Below, piece after piece: positions 1-8,391 of a DNA stretch of 64,000 nt. A model generated the notes under the pieces. It searched no databases. It had not been told where the DNA came from and saw only the letters and a list, made by a program, of their open reading frames with translations. How positions within the stretch are numbered: position 1 is the first letter of the stretch; the number at the start of each line of letters is the position of its first letter. A program made the position numbers and the translations under genes. This stretch comes from WLMZ01 sp038227995 (GTDB lineage: Bacteria > Actinomycetota > Acidimicrobiia > Acidimicrobiales > Ilumatobacteraceae), in NCBI GenBank assembly GCA_038227995.1, contig JBBRPP010000004.1:151239-215238 (forward strand), in the 5' to 3' direction.

Positions 1-75
1 ACCACCACCGACGTTGCCTCCGCTGCGTCGCATCGCAGCTCGCAAGACCGCCGAGGCACAGGCGTCGTAGCGCAT

Positions 76-109
76 CGGCATCGGCGTCGCGTCGGCATCG
101 GCGTCGCGT
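76..109. repeat. Tandem 17-bp duplication downstream of nadC
   Basis: Two exact head-to-tail copies of a 17-bp GC-rich unit (76-92 and 93-109) end two bases before the nadC stop codon. Nothing else is recognisable in bases 1-111, and no terminator-like hairpin with a T run follows nadC. Confidence 0.7.
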
Positions 110-111
110 GG

Positions 112-1038
112 TCAACCGGTGACGGTGCGCAGATCGAGGCCGATGTCGAGCACCGGCGCGCTGTGCGTCAGACCGCCGACGGCGATGTAGTCGACACCCG
201 TCTCGGCAACCAGGCGTGCGACCTCGATGGTCAGGCCGCCGCTCGCTTCGAGGATCACGTGTCGGCCCGATGCGCTGTCGAACTCGTTGCGCAGTGCAAC
301 GCCCTGGCGCATCTGTTCGACGGAGAAGTTGTCGAGCAGGATCAGGTCGGCGCCGGCTTCCATCGCTTCGCGCTGGCCGTCGAGCGTGTCGACCTCGATC
401 TCGAGAGGAATCGTCGCCACGAGCGCACGCACCGCGGCGAATGCCGCGGCGACGCCGCCCGCCGCGACCACGTGGTTGTCCTTGACGAGCGCTGCGTCGC
501 TGAGCGCCATTCGGTGGTTCACTCCGCCGCCGCAACGCACGGCGTACTTCTCCAGGAAACGCAGCCCCGGCGTGGTCTTGCGCGTGTCCCGAACCTTGGC
601 ATGCGTGCCTTCCAGCGCGTCGGCCCAGCGCTGCGTGAGCGTGGCCACACCCGAGAGGTGACACAGCAGGTTCAAGGCCGAGCGCTCGGACGTGAGCAAC
701 AGGCGAGTCGGTGCCACGACCCGCGCGACATCGGTGCCGGGCGTGACGCGGTCGCCGTCGGCCACGAGGAACTCGAAGTCGCTGGCGTCGGCGCCACACA
801 CCGTGTCGATCACGGCGGCCGCGACTGCCAGCCCGGCGACCGTACCGGCGCCACGTGAACCGAACGTCGCGACCGAGCGCTGATCCAGCGGGACGGTCGC
901 TGTCGACGTCACGTCGATGCCACCGGCGAGATCTTCGGCGATCGCCATCCGCACGACGGCCGCAACGGCGTCGGGGTCGACACCACCGGCGATCAGGCTG
1001 CGGCGCGTGGCCTCGGAGAGGGGATGAAACGTGAACAC
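112..1038 (-). CDS. nadC: Nicotinate-nucleotide pyrophosphorylase (carboxylating)
   Basis: Quinolinate phosphoribosyltransferase, cytoplasmic: quinolinate plus PRPP gives nicotinate mononucleotide, CO2 and PPi, the third step of NAD synthesis from aspartate. The 308-residue product has the family length. The signature RDTRKTTPGLR lies at residues 150-160, and HRMALSDAALVKDNH at 175-189 supplies the substrate-binding His and Lys. The C-terminal half shows the alternating strand-helix pattern of the PRTase barrel (VDTL, LLDN, EASGG, IAVGG). The chosen start is GTG at 1038, directly after the nadB TGA (1041-1039), with GAAGGAG just upstream inside the end of nadB, so translation is probably coupled to nadB. 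It is the last gene of the nadABC operon. Identification is secure. Confidence 0.97.
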   Translation of the reverse strand: MFTFHPLSEATRRSLIAGGVDPDAVAAVVRMAIAEDLAGGIDVTSTATVPLDQRSVATFGSRGAGTVAGLAVAAAVIDTVCGADASDFEFLVADGDRVTPGTDVARVVAPTRLLLTSERSALNLLCHLSGVATLTQRWADALEGTHAKVRDTRKTTPGLRFLEKYAVRCGGGVNHRMALSDAALVKDNHVVAAGGVAAAFAAVRALVATIPLEIEVDTLDGQREAMEAGADLILLDNFSVEQMRQGVALRNEFDSASGRHVILEASGGLTIEVARLVAETGVDYIAVGGLTHSAPVLDIGLDLRTVTG

Positions 1039-2706
1039 TCAGGCTCCTTCCGGGCGGCCGATGACGCTGGGCACGCCGAGCGGATCGAGACGTTCCGTGA
1101 GGTGCGTCAGCCAGATCGAGCGAGGCTCGGTGTAGTCGGTACGACGATGACACCCACGGCTCTCGGTTCTGGCCCGAGCTGCCTCGACGACCGCGGCCGC
1201 GATCGTGAGCAGGTTGGTGCCCTCGTACGCGCGCCGGTTCGGGGTGACGTCTCGTGAGACGACTTCGGACAACTCGGACAACGCATCAGCGGCCAGCGCC
1301 AGACCATCGGGGCTGCGCAGCACGCCGACGTGACGCGACATCGTGGCTCGCACGTCGGGCCGTCGGGCCGACGGCAGCAGACCCGATGCTCCGGCGACAT
1401 CGACGTTCTCCGGCTCGACCAATTCGGGTAGTTCCCACGCGAGATCGCGACCGACCCTGGTGCCGGCCACGACACCCTCGGTCAACGAGTTGCTGGCCAG
1501 TCGATTCGCACCGTGAACGCCGGTGCACGCCGCCTCGCCGACGACGTACAACCCACTCAGCTCGGTTCGCCCATCGAGGTCGGCACGCACGCCACCGCAC
1601 ACGTAGTGCGCGGCCGGCGCGACAGGGATGCGATCAACGGCCGGGTCGATGCCGGCTGCGCGACAGGATGCCGTGATCGACGGGAAGCGCTCGTAGAAGC
1701 GCGTGCCCATGTGAGTTGCGTCGAGGAAGACGTGATCGTCGACGCCACCTGCGTTCGTGGCCATTCGCTGACTGATTGCAGATGCAACGACATCGCGAGG
1801 TGCAAGGTCTTCGAGTGGATGCACGCCGACCATGACCCGTTCGCCCGCCGCGTCATACAGGATCGCGCCCTCGCCGCGGACGGCCTCGCTGATCAAGGCT
1901 TGCTGCCCGGTCGCATCTGGACCGCGCCACAGCACGGTGGGATGGAACTGCACGAACTCGATGTCACGCGCCGGGAGTCCTGCCCGCAGTGCGAGCGCCA
2001 ACCCGTCGCCGGTGACGGCGGGCGGGTTCGACGTGGACGCGAAGACCTGCCCATACCCGCCGCTGGCGATGACCACAGCGCGCGCCGTCACGACACCGAC
2101 GGAGGTGACGTCGCCGTCATCGTCGGTGATCGCGATCCGGATGCCGGCAGCCTGGCGAAGGCCGCTGGAGTTGCTACCCAGCAGAAGGTCGAGCGCAAAG
2201 GCGTGGTCGAGCACGTCGACGCCGACGGCCACAGCGAACTCGTCGAGCGTGCGCTGCACCTCGGCGCCGCTCTGGTCACCGCCGGCGTGAACGATGCGGC
2301 GATGCGAATGACCGCCCTCCATCGTCAGTGCCGGCTCGGAGCCGCCGTCGTGTCCGGGATCGAACGCCGCGCCGAGGCGCATCAGATAGCGGATCGCCTT
2401 CGGCGCCTCGGCCACGAGCTGACGCACGGCATGTTCGTCGCACAGCCCGGCGCCGGCTTCGAGCGTGTCGCGGACGTGGTTCTCCAGCGAGTCGGCCGGA
2501 TCGAGCACGCCTGCCAGACCGCCCTGCGCCCACGCCGTGCTGCCCGCGTCGAGCGTGTCCTTGGTGACGATCAGTACCGAACGAACCGGGCGGACGGCGA
2601 TGGCCGCGGCGAGGCCGGCGGCTCCGGAGCCGACCACGACGACGTCGACATCGCGCTGCCACGTGACGGCGGGCGCGGCGAGCTGCAGCGGGAGTCTGGC
2701 AGTCAT
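1039..2706 (-). CDS. nadB: L-aspartate oxidase
   Basis: FAD enzyme that oxidises L-aspartate to iminoaspartate, the substrate of NadA. The 555-residue protein opens with a dinucleotide-binding motif GSGAAG at residues 26-31 within VDVVVVGSGAAGLAAAIA, followed by STAWAQGGLAG. The succinate dehydrogenase/fumarate reductase-like capping domain includes the flavin-contact stretch GVHGANRLASNSLTEG. A C-terminal helical domain (about residues 440-540) is typical of NadB and SdhA relatives. ATG at 2706 lies four bases after the nadA stop, and its stop abuts the nadC GTG. The order nadA-nadB-nadC in one tight operon separates it from a fumarate reductase paralogue. Confidence 0.96.
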   Translation of the reverse strand: MTARLPLQLAAPAVTWQRDVDVVVVGSGAAGLAAAIAVRPVRSVLIVTKDTLDAGSTAWAQGGLAGVLDPADSLENHVRDTLEAGAGLCDEHAVRQLVAEAPKAIRYLMRLGAAFDPGHDGGSEPALTMEGGHSHRRIVHAGGDQSGAEVQRTLDEFAVAVGVDVLDHAFALDLLLGSNSSGLRQAAGIRIAITDDDGDVTSVGVVTARAVVIASGGYGQVFASTSNPPAVTGDGLALALRAGLPARDIEFVQFHPTVLWRGPDATGQQALISEAVRGEGAILYDAAGERVMVGVHPLEDLAPRDVVASAISQRMATNAGGVDDHVFLDATHMGTRFYERFPSITASCRAAGIDPAVDRIPVAPAAHYVCGGVRADLDGRTELSGLYVVGEAACTGVHGANRLASNSLTEGVVAGTRVGRDLAWELPELVEPENVDVAGASGLLPSARRPDVRATMSRHVGVLRSPDGLALAADALSELSEVVSRDVTPNRRAYEGTNLLTIAAAVVEAARARTESRGCHRRTDYTEPRSIWLTHLTERLDPLGVPSVIGRPEGA

Positions 2707-2710
2707 CGCG

Positions 2711-3700
2711 TCACTCGCCCGTGCGAGACGGCTTGCCGATGGCGATCATCCGCTCGACCGACAGCCGGGCCCGATCAGCGATGTCGGCCGGCACGGTCAC
2801 TTCGTCACGACCCTCGCGCAGCGCTGTGACGAGCTTGGCCGGCGTGATCATCTTCATGTACTTGCAGACTGCCGCGCGATTGACCGGCTCGAACAGCACC
2901 AGCGGGTTGGCCTTGTTGAGCTGATGGATCATGCCGGTCTCGGTTGCCACCAGAACCTTCTTCGCGGTGGTGGCGCGAGCCGCATCGACCATGCCGGCCG
3001 TCGAGAGGATCTTGGTTCGTTCCATCGGCACGACACCCGCGCCGGCGAGGTAGAGCGCGCTCGTCGCGCAGCCGCACTCGGGGTGGATGAACAGCTCGGC
3101 GTCGGGCTCGGCCATCACCCGCTCTTTCAGATCCGCGCCGTTGATGCCGGCGTGCACGTGGCACTCGCCGAGCCAGATGTGCATGTTCTCGCGCTGCAAC
3201 GATCGCTGCACGTGCGCGCCGAGGAACTGATCGGGGCAGAACAGCACCGGCCTGTCTTCGGGGATGCTGGCGACGACATCGACCGCGTTCGACGACGTGC
3301 AGCAGATGTCGGTCTCGGCCTTCACCGCGGCCGTGGTGTTGACGTAGCTGACGACGACCGCACCGGGGTGCTCGGCCTTCCACGCCCGCAACTGATCGGC
3401 AGTGATCGTGTCGGCCAACGAGCAGCCGGCCCGCTCGTCGGGGATCAGCACGGTCTTGTCGTAGCTGAGGATCTTGGCCGTCTCGGCCATGAAATGGACG
3501 CCGCAGAAGACGATGGTCGATGCGTCGACCGAAGCCGCGATGCGACTCAGCGCCAGCGAGTCACCAACGTGATCGGCGATGTCCTGGATCTCGGGCAACT
3601 GATAGTTGTGGGCGAGGATCACCGCGTCGCGAGCCTTGGCCAGCGAGCGCACCTCCTCGGCCCAACTCGATGTGTCCGGCATGACGCTGATGTCGCTCAC
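2711..3700 (-). CDS. nadA: Quinolinate synthase (4Fe-4S)
   Basis: Condenses iminoaspartate with dihydroxyacetone phosphate to quinolinate, using a 4Fe-4S cluster. The 329-residue product shows three expected cysteine positions: C93 in AGCSLAD, C180 in LGECHVH and C279 in AVCKYMK. Substrate-binding motifs AHNYQLPEIQD (30-40), FCGVHFMAETAKIL (65-78) and HPECGC (206-211) are intact. The start is GTG at 3700; an in-frame ATG at codon 7 is the alternative. It is the second gene of a minus-strand operon, ten bases after the unknown gene at 3711-4226 and four bases before nadB. Redox or NAD regulation cannot be read from the sequence; no NiaR or NrtR gene is adjacent. Confidence 0.97.
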   Translation of the reverse strand: MSDISVMPDTSSWAEEVRSLAKARDAVILAHNYQLPEIQDIADHVGDSLALSRIAASVDASTIVFCGVHFMAETAKILSYDKTVLIPDERAGCSLADTITADQLRAWKAEHPGAVVVSYVNTTAAVKAETDICCTSSNAVDVVASIPEDRPVLFCPDQFLGAHVQRSLQRENMHIWLGECHVHAGINGADLKERVMAEPDAELFIHPECGCATSALYLAGAGVVPMERTKILSTAGMVDAARATTAKKVLVATETGMIHQLNKANPLVLFEPVNRAAVCKYMKMITPAKLVTALREGRDEVTVPADIADRARLSVERMIAIGKPSRTGE

Positions 3701-3710
3701 GGCGGCAAGG

Positions 3711-4226
3711 TTACGGGCGACGCAAGCAGCCGCCTCTGGTTGTTCGCAGGTTCACAATGTTGGTGGGGTCGCCGAACCACATCGCCTCCAGTGCGTCGAC
3801 CATGTCGCCCACACCTCGCTCGACCTGTGCGATGACGTGATCCGGATCGTCCTCGAAACGCAACAGGCTGGCGATCCCGGCGTCGTCGATGACCGCGACC
3901 GCGCGTACCCGCCGCCGCTGTGGATGACGACTGGGGCGATGCGTCATCGACCCGTCGTCGAGCATCGGCGCCGCCCACCCGGCGGTCACGAGAGCGGCAG
4001 CATCGAACGATCGGGCGACGATGCCTGCTGACCCCATCACCAGCTCGTACGCGTCACGGTTCTCGTCGATGAAGCTGGTGCGCGCGGCTTGTTCGTCGGC
4101 GACCTCCAGCCGTTCGGCGTCGTTGACCACCACCCCGTAGAGACGGGCCGCGGGCAGATGGAATCCGAGCGACATGTCGAGGCGTCGCTCAAGCCACATT
4201 GCGATGTTCAGTGTTGATTCGCTCAT
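3711..4226 (-). CDS. Conserved-looking protein of unknown function at the head of the nadABC operon
   Basis: A 171-residue soluble protein that I do not recognise. The start is ATG at 4226 (MSESTLNIAMW); the frame stays open upstream to 4283, but that extension is Arg/Pro-rich and not protein-like. It has no signal peptide, membrane segment, zinc motif or helix-turn-helix that I can see. The middle alternates short strands and helices, for example RLYGVVVND, RVRAVAVIDD and DHVIAQVERGVGDMVDALEAMWFG. Only ten bases separate its stop from the nadA GTG, so it is probably the first gene of the NAD operon. A link to NAD metabolism or its control is inference from position only. Confidence 0.6.
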   Translation of the reverse strand: MSESTLNIAMWLERRLDMSLGFHLPAARLYGVVVNDAERLEVADEQAARTSFIDENRDAYELVMGSAGIVARSFDAAALVTAGWAAPMLDDGSMTHRPSRHPQRRRVRAVAVIDDAGIASLLRFEDDPDHVIAQVERGVGDMVDALEAMWFGDPTNIVNLRTTRGGCLRRP

Positions 4227-4349
4227 GCTCGTCTGAGTGCTTCGTCGCGGCGACTTCGGAAAACGCGGTCCAACCGGCATCACCGACCCGACTCACGGGG
4301 ACCGGCGTGACACCGAGCGGCGGACGTGACCGCGTAGCGTTGCTGCGGC

Positions 4350-5648
4350 GTGGCAACGAGTCGACAACACCGCCGTCCGTGGCGGCCACTCTCATGGCTT
4401 GCTTTGGTGGCAGTCGCGGCATGCGCCGCGGGTTGTTCGGCGGCTCGGGCCGATCCGTCTGCGGTGTCTACGCGCACGTCCGTGACGACTCCTCCGGCCG
4501 AGTCGCTGCTGCCGCCGCCGGCCTCCACCGAGGCGCCGGCCATGGTGCCGACGACCGTGGCAACGACGAGCACCGTCGCAGAGGCCGCGCCCGGAAGCTC
4601 GACGGCATCGACGGCGCCCTCGACATCCTCGGCATCCACGACAACTTCCGCTACCGCGTCCACAACCACCGCAGTCACGATGACCACAGCGGCGCTGCCG
4701 ACCACGACGACGCATCCGAAAGCGGTCGACCTCGGGCTGCCGAACCTGAAGGCCGCCTACAACGCGTTGACCGTCGGCAACCTCGCGGTCTCGGTCACGA
4801 TCCTGCGCGACCACAAGCAGATCTTTGCGTCCGCGTCAGGCGAGGGCGTCTCCGATCAGGCGGTCACTCCGCACACGCCGATGGTGTTGGCCAGTGTCAG
4901 CAAGCTGATCACCGCGCTGACGATCGCCCGTCTCGTCGACGGCGGCGCGGTCCGGCTCGACCAGCCGGTGCCGTGGGACAAGATGGGCATCGCTCATGAC
5001 CCGGCGTGGGACGACGTGACCGTGCACGAGCTGCTGACGCACACCAGCGGAATGCCGATCGCTCAGAAGCTGTGGCTGAACACGCCCGGGTCATGCGCGA
5101 TCCCGCTGGCCGAAGCAATGGCGGCACCGCCGACGCCGAAGCGCGGCACGTGGGTGTACTCGAACGGCAACTACTGCGCACTCGGACTCTTGATCGAAGC
5201 CGTCAGCCACACCGGTCGCGACGACGTCGCGCAGTCGTACGTGTTCGATCCGCTGCACATCGAGGGACCGCACCTCACCACCGAACCCTCGGCGAAGGAT
5301 GGCCCGTACGCACTCGGCGTCGCTCGGCTCGAACGCCTCGGTGGTGCCGGCACCTGGATGGCATCCACCGACGACATCGCGACGATGCTCGATCACGTCA
5401 CCGCTGCCGACCGCGAGACGCTCGTCAGTCCCGGGATCATCACCGATCAGTACGGGTGGGGGCACACGGGCACCGTCGACGGAGCACGGGCGTGCGCGTG
5501 GGTGTTGGAAGGTGGCCGCACCGTCGTCACCGCATTCGTCGCCGGCCAGAAGCCGTTCGACGGCGGCCACGTCTGCGACGCGCTGATCCCCGCGCTGGCC
5601 ACCGACCTCGGCATCTGGGCCGACAAACCCGTCCGCTACCCCGACTGA
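4350..5648 (+). CDS. Beta-lactamase-fold serine hydrolase, lipoprotein (PBP4*/class C-like)
   Basis: A 432-residue exported serine hydrolase of the beta-lactamase/DD-peptidase superfamily. The N-terminus MATSRQHRRPWRPLSWLALVAV runs into a lipobox (ACAAGC, modified Cys near residue 29), so it is probably a lipoprotein. Residues 35-130 are a Thr/Ser/Ala-rich linker. The catalytic SxxK is SVSKL in VLASVSKLITAL, the second motif is YSNGNYCALG (YxN), and the third is an HTG-type motif, GHTGTV, near residue 370. GTG at 4350 is the start. The substrate cannot be told: a D-Ala-D-Ala peptidase, esterase or beta-lactamase activity is possible. It is divergent from the nadA-linked gene (123-bp gap) and convergent with the SnoaL-like gene. 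Confidence 0.88.
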   Translation: MATSRQHRRPWRPLSWLALVAVAACAAGCSAARADPSAVSTRTSVTTPPAESLLPPPASTEAPAMVPTTVATTSTVAEAAPGSSTASTAPSTSSASTTTSATASTTTAVTMTTAALPTTTTHPKAVDLGLPNLKAAYNALTVGNLAVSVTILRDHKQIFASASGEGVSDQAVTPHTPMVLASVSKLITALTIARLVDGGAVRLDQPVPWDKMGIAHDPAWDDVTVHELLTHTSGMPIAQKLWLNTPGSCAIPLAEAMAAPPTPKRGTWVYSNGNYCALGLLIEAVSHTGRDDVAQSYVFDPLHIEGPHLTTEPSAKDGPYALGVARLERLGGAGTWMASTDDIATMLDHVTAADRETLVSPGIITDQYGWGHTGTVDGARACAWVLEGGRTVVTAFVAGQKPFDGGHVCDALIPALATDLGIWADKPVRYPD

Positions 5649-5669
5649 CCGCTGTCGTGTGTCGCGCCA

Positions 5670-5760
5670 CGCGCGACCGTGCCTGACATCCGTCGGAGTA
5701 GTGCCGGCTCGCATCGCGCGTCGCGCGACCGTGCCTGACATCCGTCGGAGTAGTGCCGGC
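5670..5760. repeat. Two copies of a 39-bp direct repeat, 52-bp period
   Basis: Exact 39-bp copies at 5670-5708 and 5722-5760 fill most of the gap between the convergent serine hydrolase and SnoaL-like genes. Each begins CGCGCGACC and contains GACATCCGTCGGAG, ending GTGCCGGC; the 13 bases between them are unrelated. No strong hairpin or T run is visible, so a terminator role is not supported. It could be a small dispersed repeat family. Confidence 0.8.
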
Positions 5761-5772
5761 GCGACCTGCTCC

Positions 5773-6195
5773 TCAGCGGGTGGGGGCGTTGGTGATCCAG
5801 CTCGTCTCTTCGACGAGCTCGATGCTGCGCCAACCATCAGCAGTGCGGGTCAGGCGGTGGTGGTAGAAGCCGCCGACGAAGCTGGTGCCGTCGACGCCCG
5901 GGAACTGCACCGGGTTGTGGAAGATGGCTCGCACACGGGCCGTGTCACCGTCGATGTCGCACTCGATGTTGGTGATCGCGTGCTGGCTCATCGGGAAACG
6001 GGCGAAGGTCTTCTCCAGCCATGCGGCGATGTCGTTGCGGTGGCCATCGATGCCACCGGCAGAGCGGTAGTCGATGTAGGCGTCTTCGACGAACACCGAT
6101 CGCCAGAGGTCCCAGTCCTTGGTGTCCAGCCCGCGCGCATAGCGCGCCAGCAGTTCTGCGATCTCGAGTCGGTCGGCGATTCCTTGGAGGTCCAC
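5773..6195 (-). CDS. SnoaL-like (NTF2-fold) protein
   Basis: A 140-residue protein of the SnoaL-like/NTF2 fold, about the normal single-domain length. It starts DLQGIADRLEIAELLARYARGLDTKDWDLWRSVF, the family N-terminal helix with the Tyr-Ala-Arg and Asp-Trp pattern. The strand-rich half follows: HAITNIECDIDGDTARVRAIFHNPV, then FYHHRLTRTADGWRSIELVEETSW. Relatives are small cyclases, isomerases, dehydratases or non-enzymatic binders, and the active-site pattern gives no reliable choice. It is convergent with the serine hydrolase and stands 43 bp downstream of the IclR regulator stop on the same strand, so the two may be cotranscribed. Confidence 0.85.
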   Translation of the reverse strand: MDLQGIADRLEIAELLARYARGLDTKDWDLWRSVFVEDAYIDYRSAGGIDGHRNDIAAWLEKTFARFPMSQHAITNIECDIDGDTARVRAIFHNPVQFPGVDGTSFVGGFYHHRLTRTADGWRSIELVEETSWITNAPTR

Positions 6196-6238
6196 GGCGA
6201 GATCATCGCGGAAGCGAACCGAGATCAGCGTGCCGTGC

Positions 6239-6895
6239 TCACGCGGTGGCAGCGACGACAGCCTTCGACAGCTGGCCCGCGGCAGCTGCCACCGCGGCGC
6301 CGAAGCGTTTGCCGGGCTGGCGAGTCAGACGCTCGACCGGGCCGCTGATGCTGACGGCCGCGACCACCGAGCCATCTGCTCCCGTGACGGGCGCCGAGAC
6401 GGACGCAACTCCGGGTTCGCGTTCTTCGACGCTCTGCACCCACGCACTGCCGCGGTGGCCGGCCAGCACCCGGCCCGCCGACCCGATGCCCAACGGCAGC
6501 CGGGCCCCTTCGGCCACGATCCATCGCAGCCCGTGCGGCGATTGCAGCGACACGACACAGCGACGTTCGTCGCCCTCGCGCACGAACAACTGCACGCTTT
6601 CGCCGGTGGTGTCGCGCAGCGCGACCAACGCCGGACGTGCGACCTCGCCGATGGGGAACGCGTCGGCGGCAGCCCGGCCGAGCGCGATGAGTTCGAAGCC
6701 GAGGCAGAACCTGCCGGCGCCATCACGACGAACGAGACCGTGCTGTTCGAGTGCGACCGCGAGCCGGTGCGCTGTCGCCCGCGGCAACTCGGTGGCCTGC
6801 TGCAGATCGGCAAGCCCCAACGGCCCATCGGCACGGAGCGCCTGCAGCACCACAACCGCCTTGTCGAGCACGCCGACGCCCGATACGCTGTCCAT
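6239..6895 (-). CDS. IclR-family transcriptional regulator of leuCD (NdgR/LtbR-like)
   Basis: A 218-residue IclR-type regulator. The N-terminal winged helix-turn-helix (residues 1-60) contains VGVLDKAVVVLQAL and LADLQQATELPRATAHRLAVALEQHGLV. The effector-binding domain follows from about residue 75, with SVQLFVREGDERRCVVSLQSPHGLRW and the C-terminal SAPVTGADGSVVAAVSISGP. It is slightly shorter than many IclR proteins (about 240-260). It is divergent from leuC with only 38 bp between start codons. In actinobacteria this position is held by the regulator called NdgR, AreB or LtbR, which represses leuCD. That role is inferred here from synteny and the palindrome at 6911-6925. ATG at 6895 is the start. 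Confidence 0.92.
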   Translation of the reverse strand: MDSVSGVGVLDKAVVVLQALRADGPLGLADLQQATELPRATAHRLAVALEQHGLVRRDGAGRFCLGFELIALGRAAADAFPIGEVARPALVALRDTTGESVQLFVREGDERRCVVSLQSPHGLRWIVAEGARLPLGIGSAGRVLAGHRGSAWVQSVEEREPGVASVSAPVTGADGSVVAAVSISGPVERLTRQPGKRFGAAVAAAAGQLSKAVVAATA

Positions 6896-6910
6896 ACAAC
6901 GAGAATGCTA

Positions 6911-6925
6911 TCTCAGAAAGTGAGA
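6911..6925. promoter_or_regulatory. Palindromic operator candidate in the leuC / iclR divergent region
   Basis: TCTCAGAAAGTGAGA is an inverted repeat with 5-bp arms and a 5-bp centre, ending eight bases before the leuC ATG and starting 15 bases from the regulator ATG. Because both start codons are so close, binding here would occlude initiation on both sides. The IclR-type neighbour is the obvious ligand. Function is inferred. Confidence 0.6.
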
Positions 6926-6933
6926 CGCAACCA

Positions 6934-8391
6934 ATGACTTCTCCGGAATCAACACAGCCGACAACCCAGTCGGCTACACAGCCGAAGACCCTGCCCCAGA
7001 AGGTGTGGGATCGCCACGTGGTCTACGGCGCGCCAGACGAGCCAGACCTGCTGTACATCGACCTGCACCTCGTCCACGAAGTGACGAGTCCGCAGGCGTT
7101 CGACGGTCTGCGTCTCAGCGGCCGCGGCATCCGCCGGCCCGATCTCACGATCGCGACCGAAGATCACAACGTGCCGACCGAGAACATCGATCAGCCGATC
7201 GCCGACCCGGTCTCGGCCCGCCAGGTCGAAGTGTTGCGCGAGAACACCAAGGAATTCGGCATCAGCAACTTCCCGATGGGTGACCCGCTGCAGGGCATCG
7301 TCCACATCATCGCTCCCGAGCAAGGGCGCACGCTGCCCGGCATGACGGTGGTGTGCGGCGACAGCCACACCGCGACGCACGGCGCGTTCGGGGCGCTCGC
7401 CTTCGGCATCGGCACCAGCGAGGTCGAGCACGTGCTCGCCACCCAGACGCTGCCGCAGAGCCGGCCGAAGTGGATGGCCGTGAACGTCGACGGCGACCTG
7501 CCCGAGGGCGTGACAGCGAAGGACGTCATCCTCGCGATCATCGGCGAGATCGGCACCGGCGGCGGCATCGGTCACGTGATCGAGTACCGCGGATCCGCGA
7601 TCCGCGCGCTCAGCATGGAAGGCCGAATGACGGTCTGCAACATGAGCATCGAAGCCGGCGCCAAGGCCGGTCTGATCGCTCCCGACGACACGACGTTCGA
7701 ATACCTGCGCGGCCGTGCCAACGCCCCGAAGGGCGCTGATTGGGACGCGGCCGTCGCCGACTGGAAGACACTCCAGACCGACGACGGCGCGGTGTGGGAC
7801 AAAGAGGTGACGATCGATGCATCGAAGCTGACGCCGTTCGTCACGTGGGGCACCAACCCCGGTCAGGTGCTGCCGATCGATTCGGTCATCCCGTCGCCCT
7901 ACAGCTACGACGACCCCACCACGCGGCAGACGGTCGAGCGAGCGCTGGAATACATGGGCCTCGAGGCCGGCACGGCAATCCGTGACATCCCGGTCGACAC
8001 CGTGTTCATCGGCAGCTGCACCAACGGTCGAATCGAAGATCTCCGCGCGGTCGCAGCCGTGATGAAGGGTCGTACCGTCACGGCCAAGCGGGTGATGATC
8101 GTGCCCGGCAGCCATGCGGTGAAGGCCCAGGCCGAAGCGGAAGGGCTGCCCGCGATCTTCATCGCGGCCGGCGCCGACTGGCGCGAACCCGGATGCAGCA
8201 TGTGCCTGGCGATGAACCCCGACAAACTCGCCGTCGGCGAGCGCAGCGCGAGCACCAGCAACCGCAACTTCGAAGGCCGTCAGGGCCGCGGCGGACGGAC
8301 ACACCTGGTCTCCCCCGCCGTGGCCGCGGCGACCGCAGTCCTCGGCCACTTCGGCACACCCGCCGATCTCGAGAACGGAGCACCGTCATGA
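6934..8391 (+). CDS. leuC: 3-isopropylmalate dehydratase large subunit
   Basis: Large subunit of isopropylmalate isomerase (aconitase superfamily), leucine pathway, cytoplasmic with a 4Fe-4S cluster. The 485-residue length is normal. Cluster ligands are C362 in GSCTNGR and C421/C424 in GCSMC. Other aconitase signatures are CGDSHTATHGAFGALAFGIGTSEVEHV and GGGIGHVIEYRG. The start is ATG at 6934; reading on from upstream would overlap the divergent regulator. No Shine-Dalgarno is visible in front of this ATG, and the operator palindrome is only eight bases away, so the mRNA may be leaderless or nearly so. It is coupled to leuD by an ATGA overlap. Confidence 0.98.
   Translation: MTSPESTQPTTQSATQPKTLPQKVWDRHVVYGAPDEPDLLYIDLHLVHEVTSPQAFDGLRLSGRGIRRPDLTIATEDHNVPTENIDQPIADPVSARQVEVLRENTKEFGISNFPMGDPLQGIVHIIAPEQGRTLPGMTVVCGDSHTATHGAFGALAFGIGTSEVEHVLATQTLPQSRPKWMAVNVDGDLPEGVTAKDVILAIIGEIGTGGGIGHVIEYRGSAIRALSMEGRMTVCNMSIEAGAKAGLIAPDDTTFEYLRGRANAPKGADWDAAVADWKTLQTDDGAVWDKEVTIDASKLTPFVTWGTNPGQVLPIDSVIPSPYSYDDPTTRQTVERALEYMGLEAGTAIRDIPVDTVFIGSCTNGRIEDLRAVAAVMKGRTVTAKRVMIVPGSHAVKAQAEAEGLPAIFIAAGADWREPGCSMCLAMNPDKLAVGERSASTSNRNFEGRQGRGGRTHLVSPAVAAATAVLGHFGTPADLENGAPS

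Noticed and set aside
1513..2829. 438-codon plus-strand frame opposite nadB
   Set aside because: It is a shadow of nadB with no family features.
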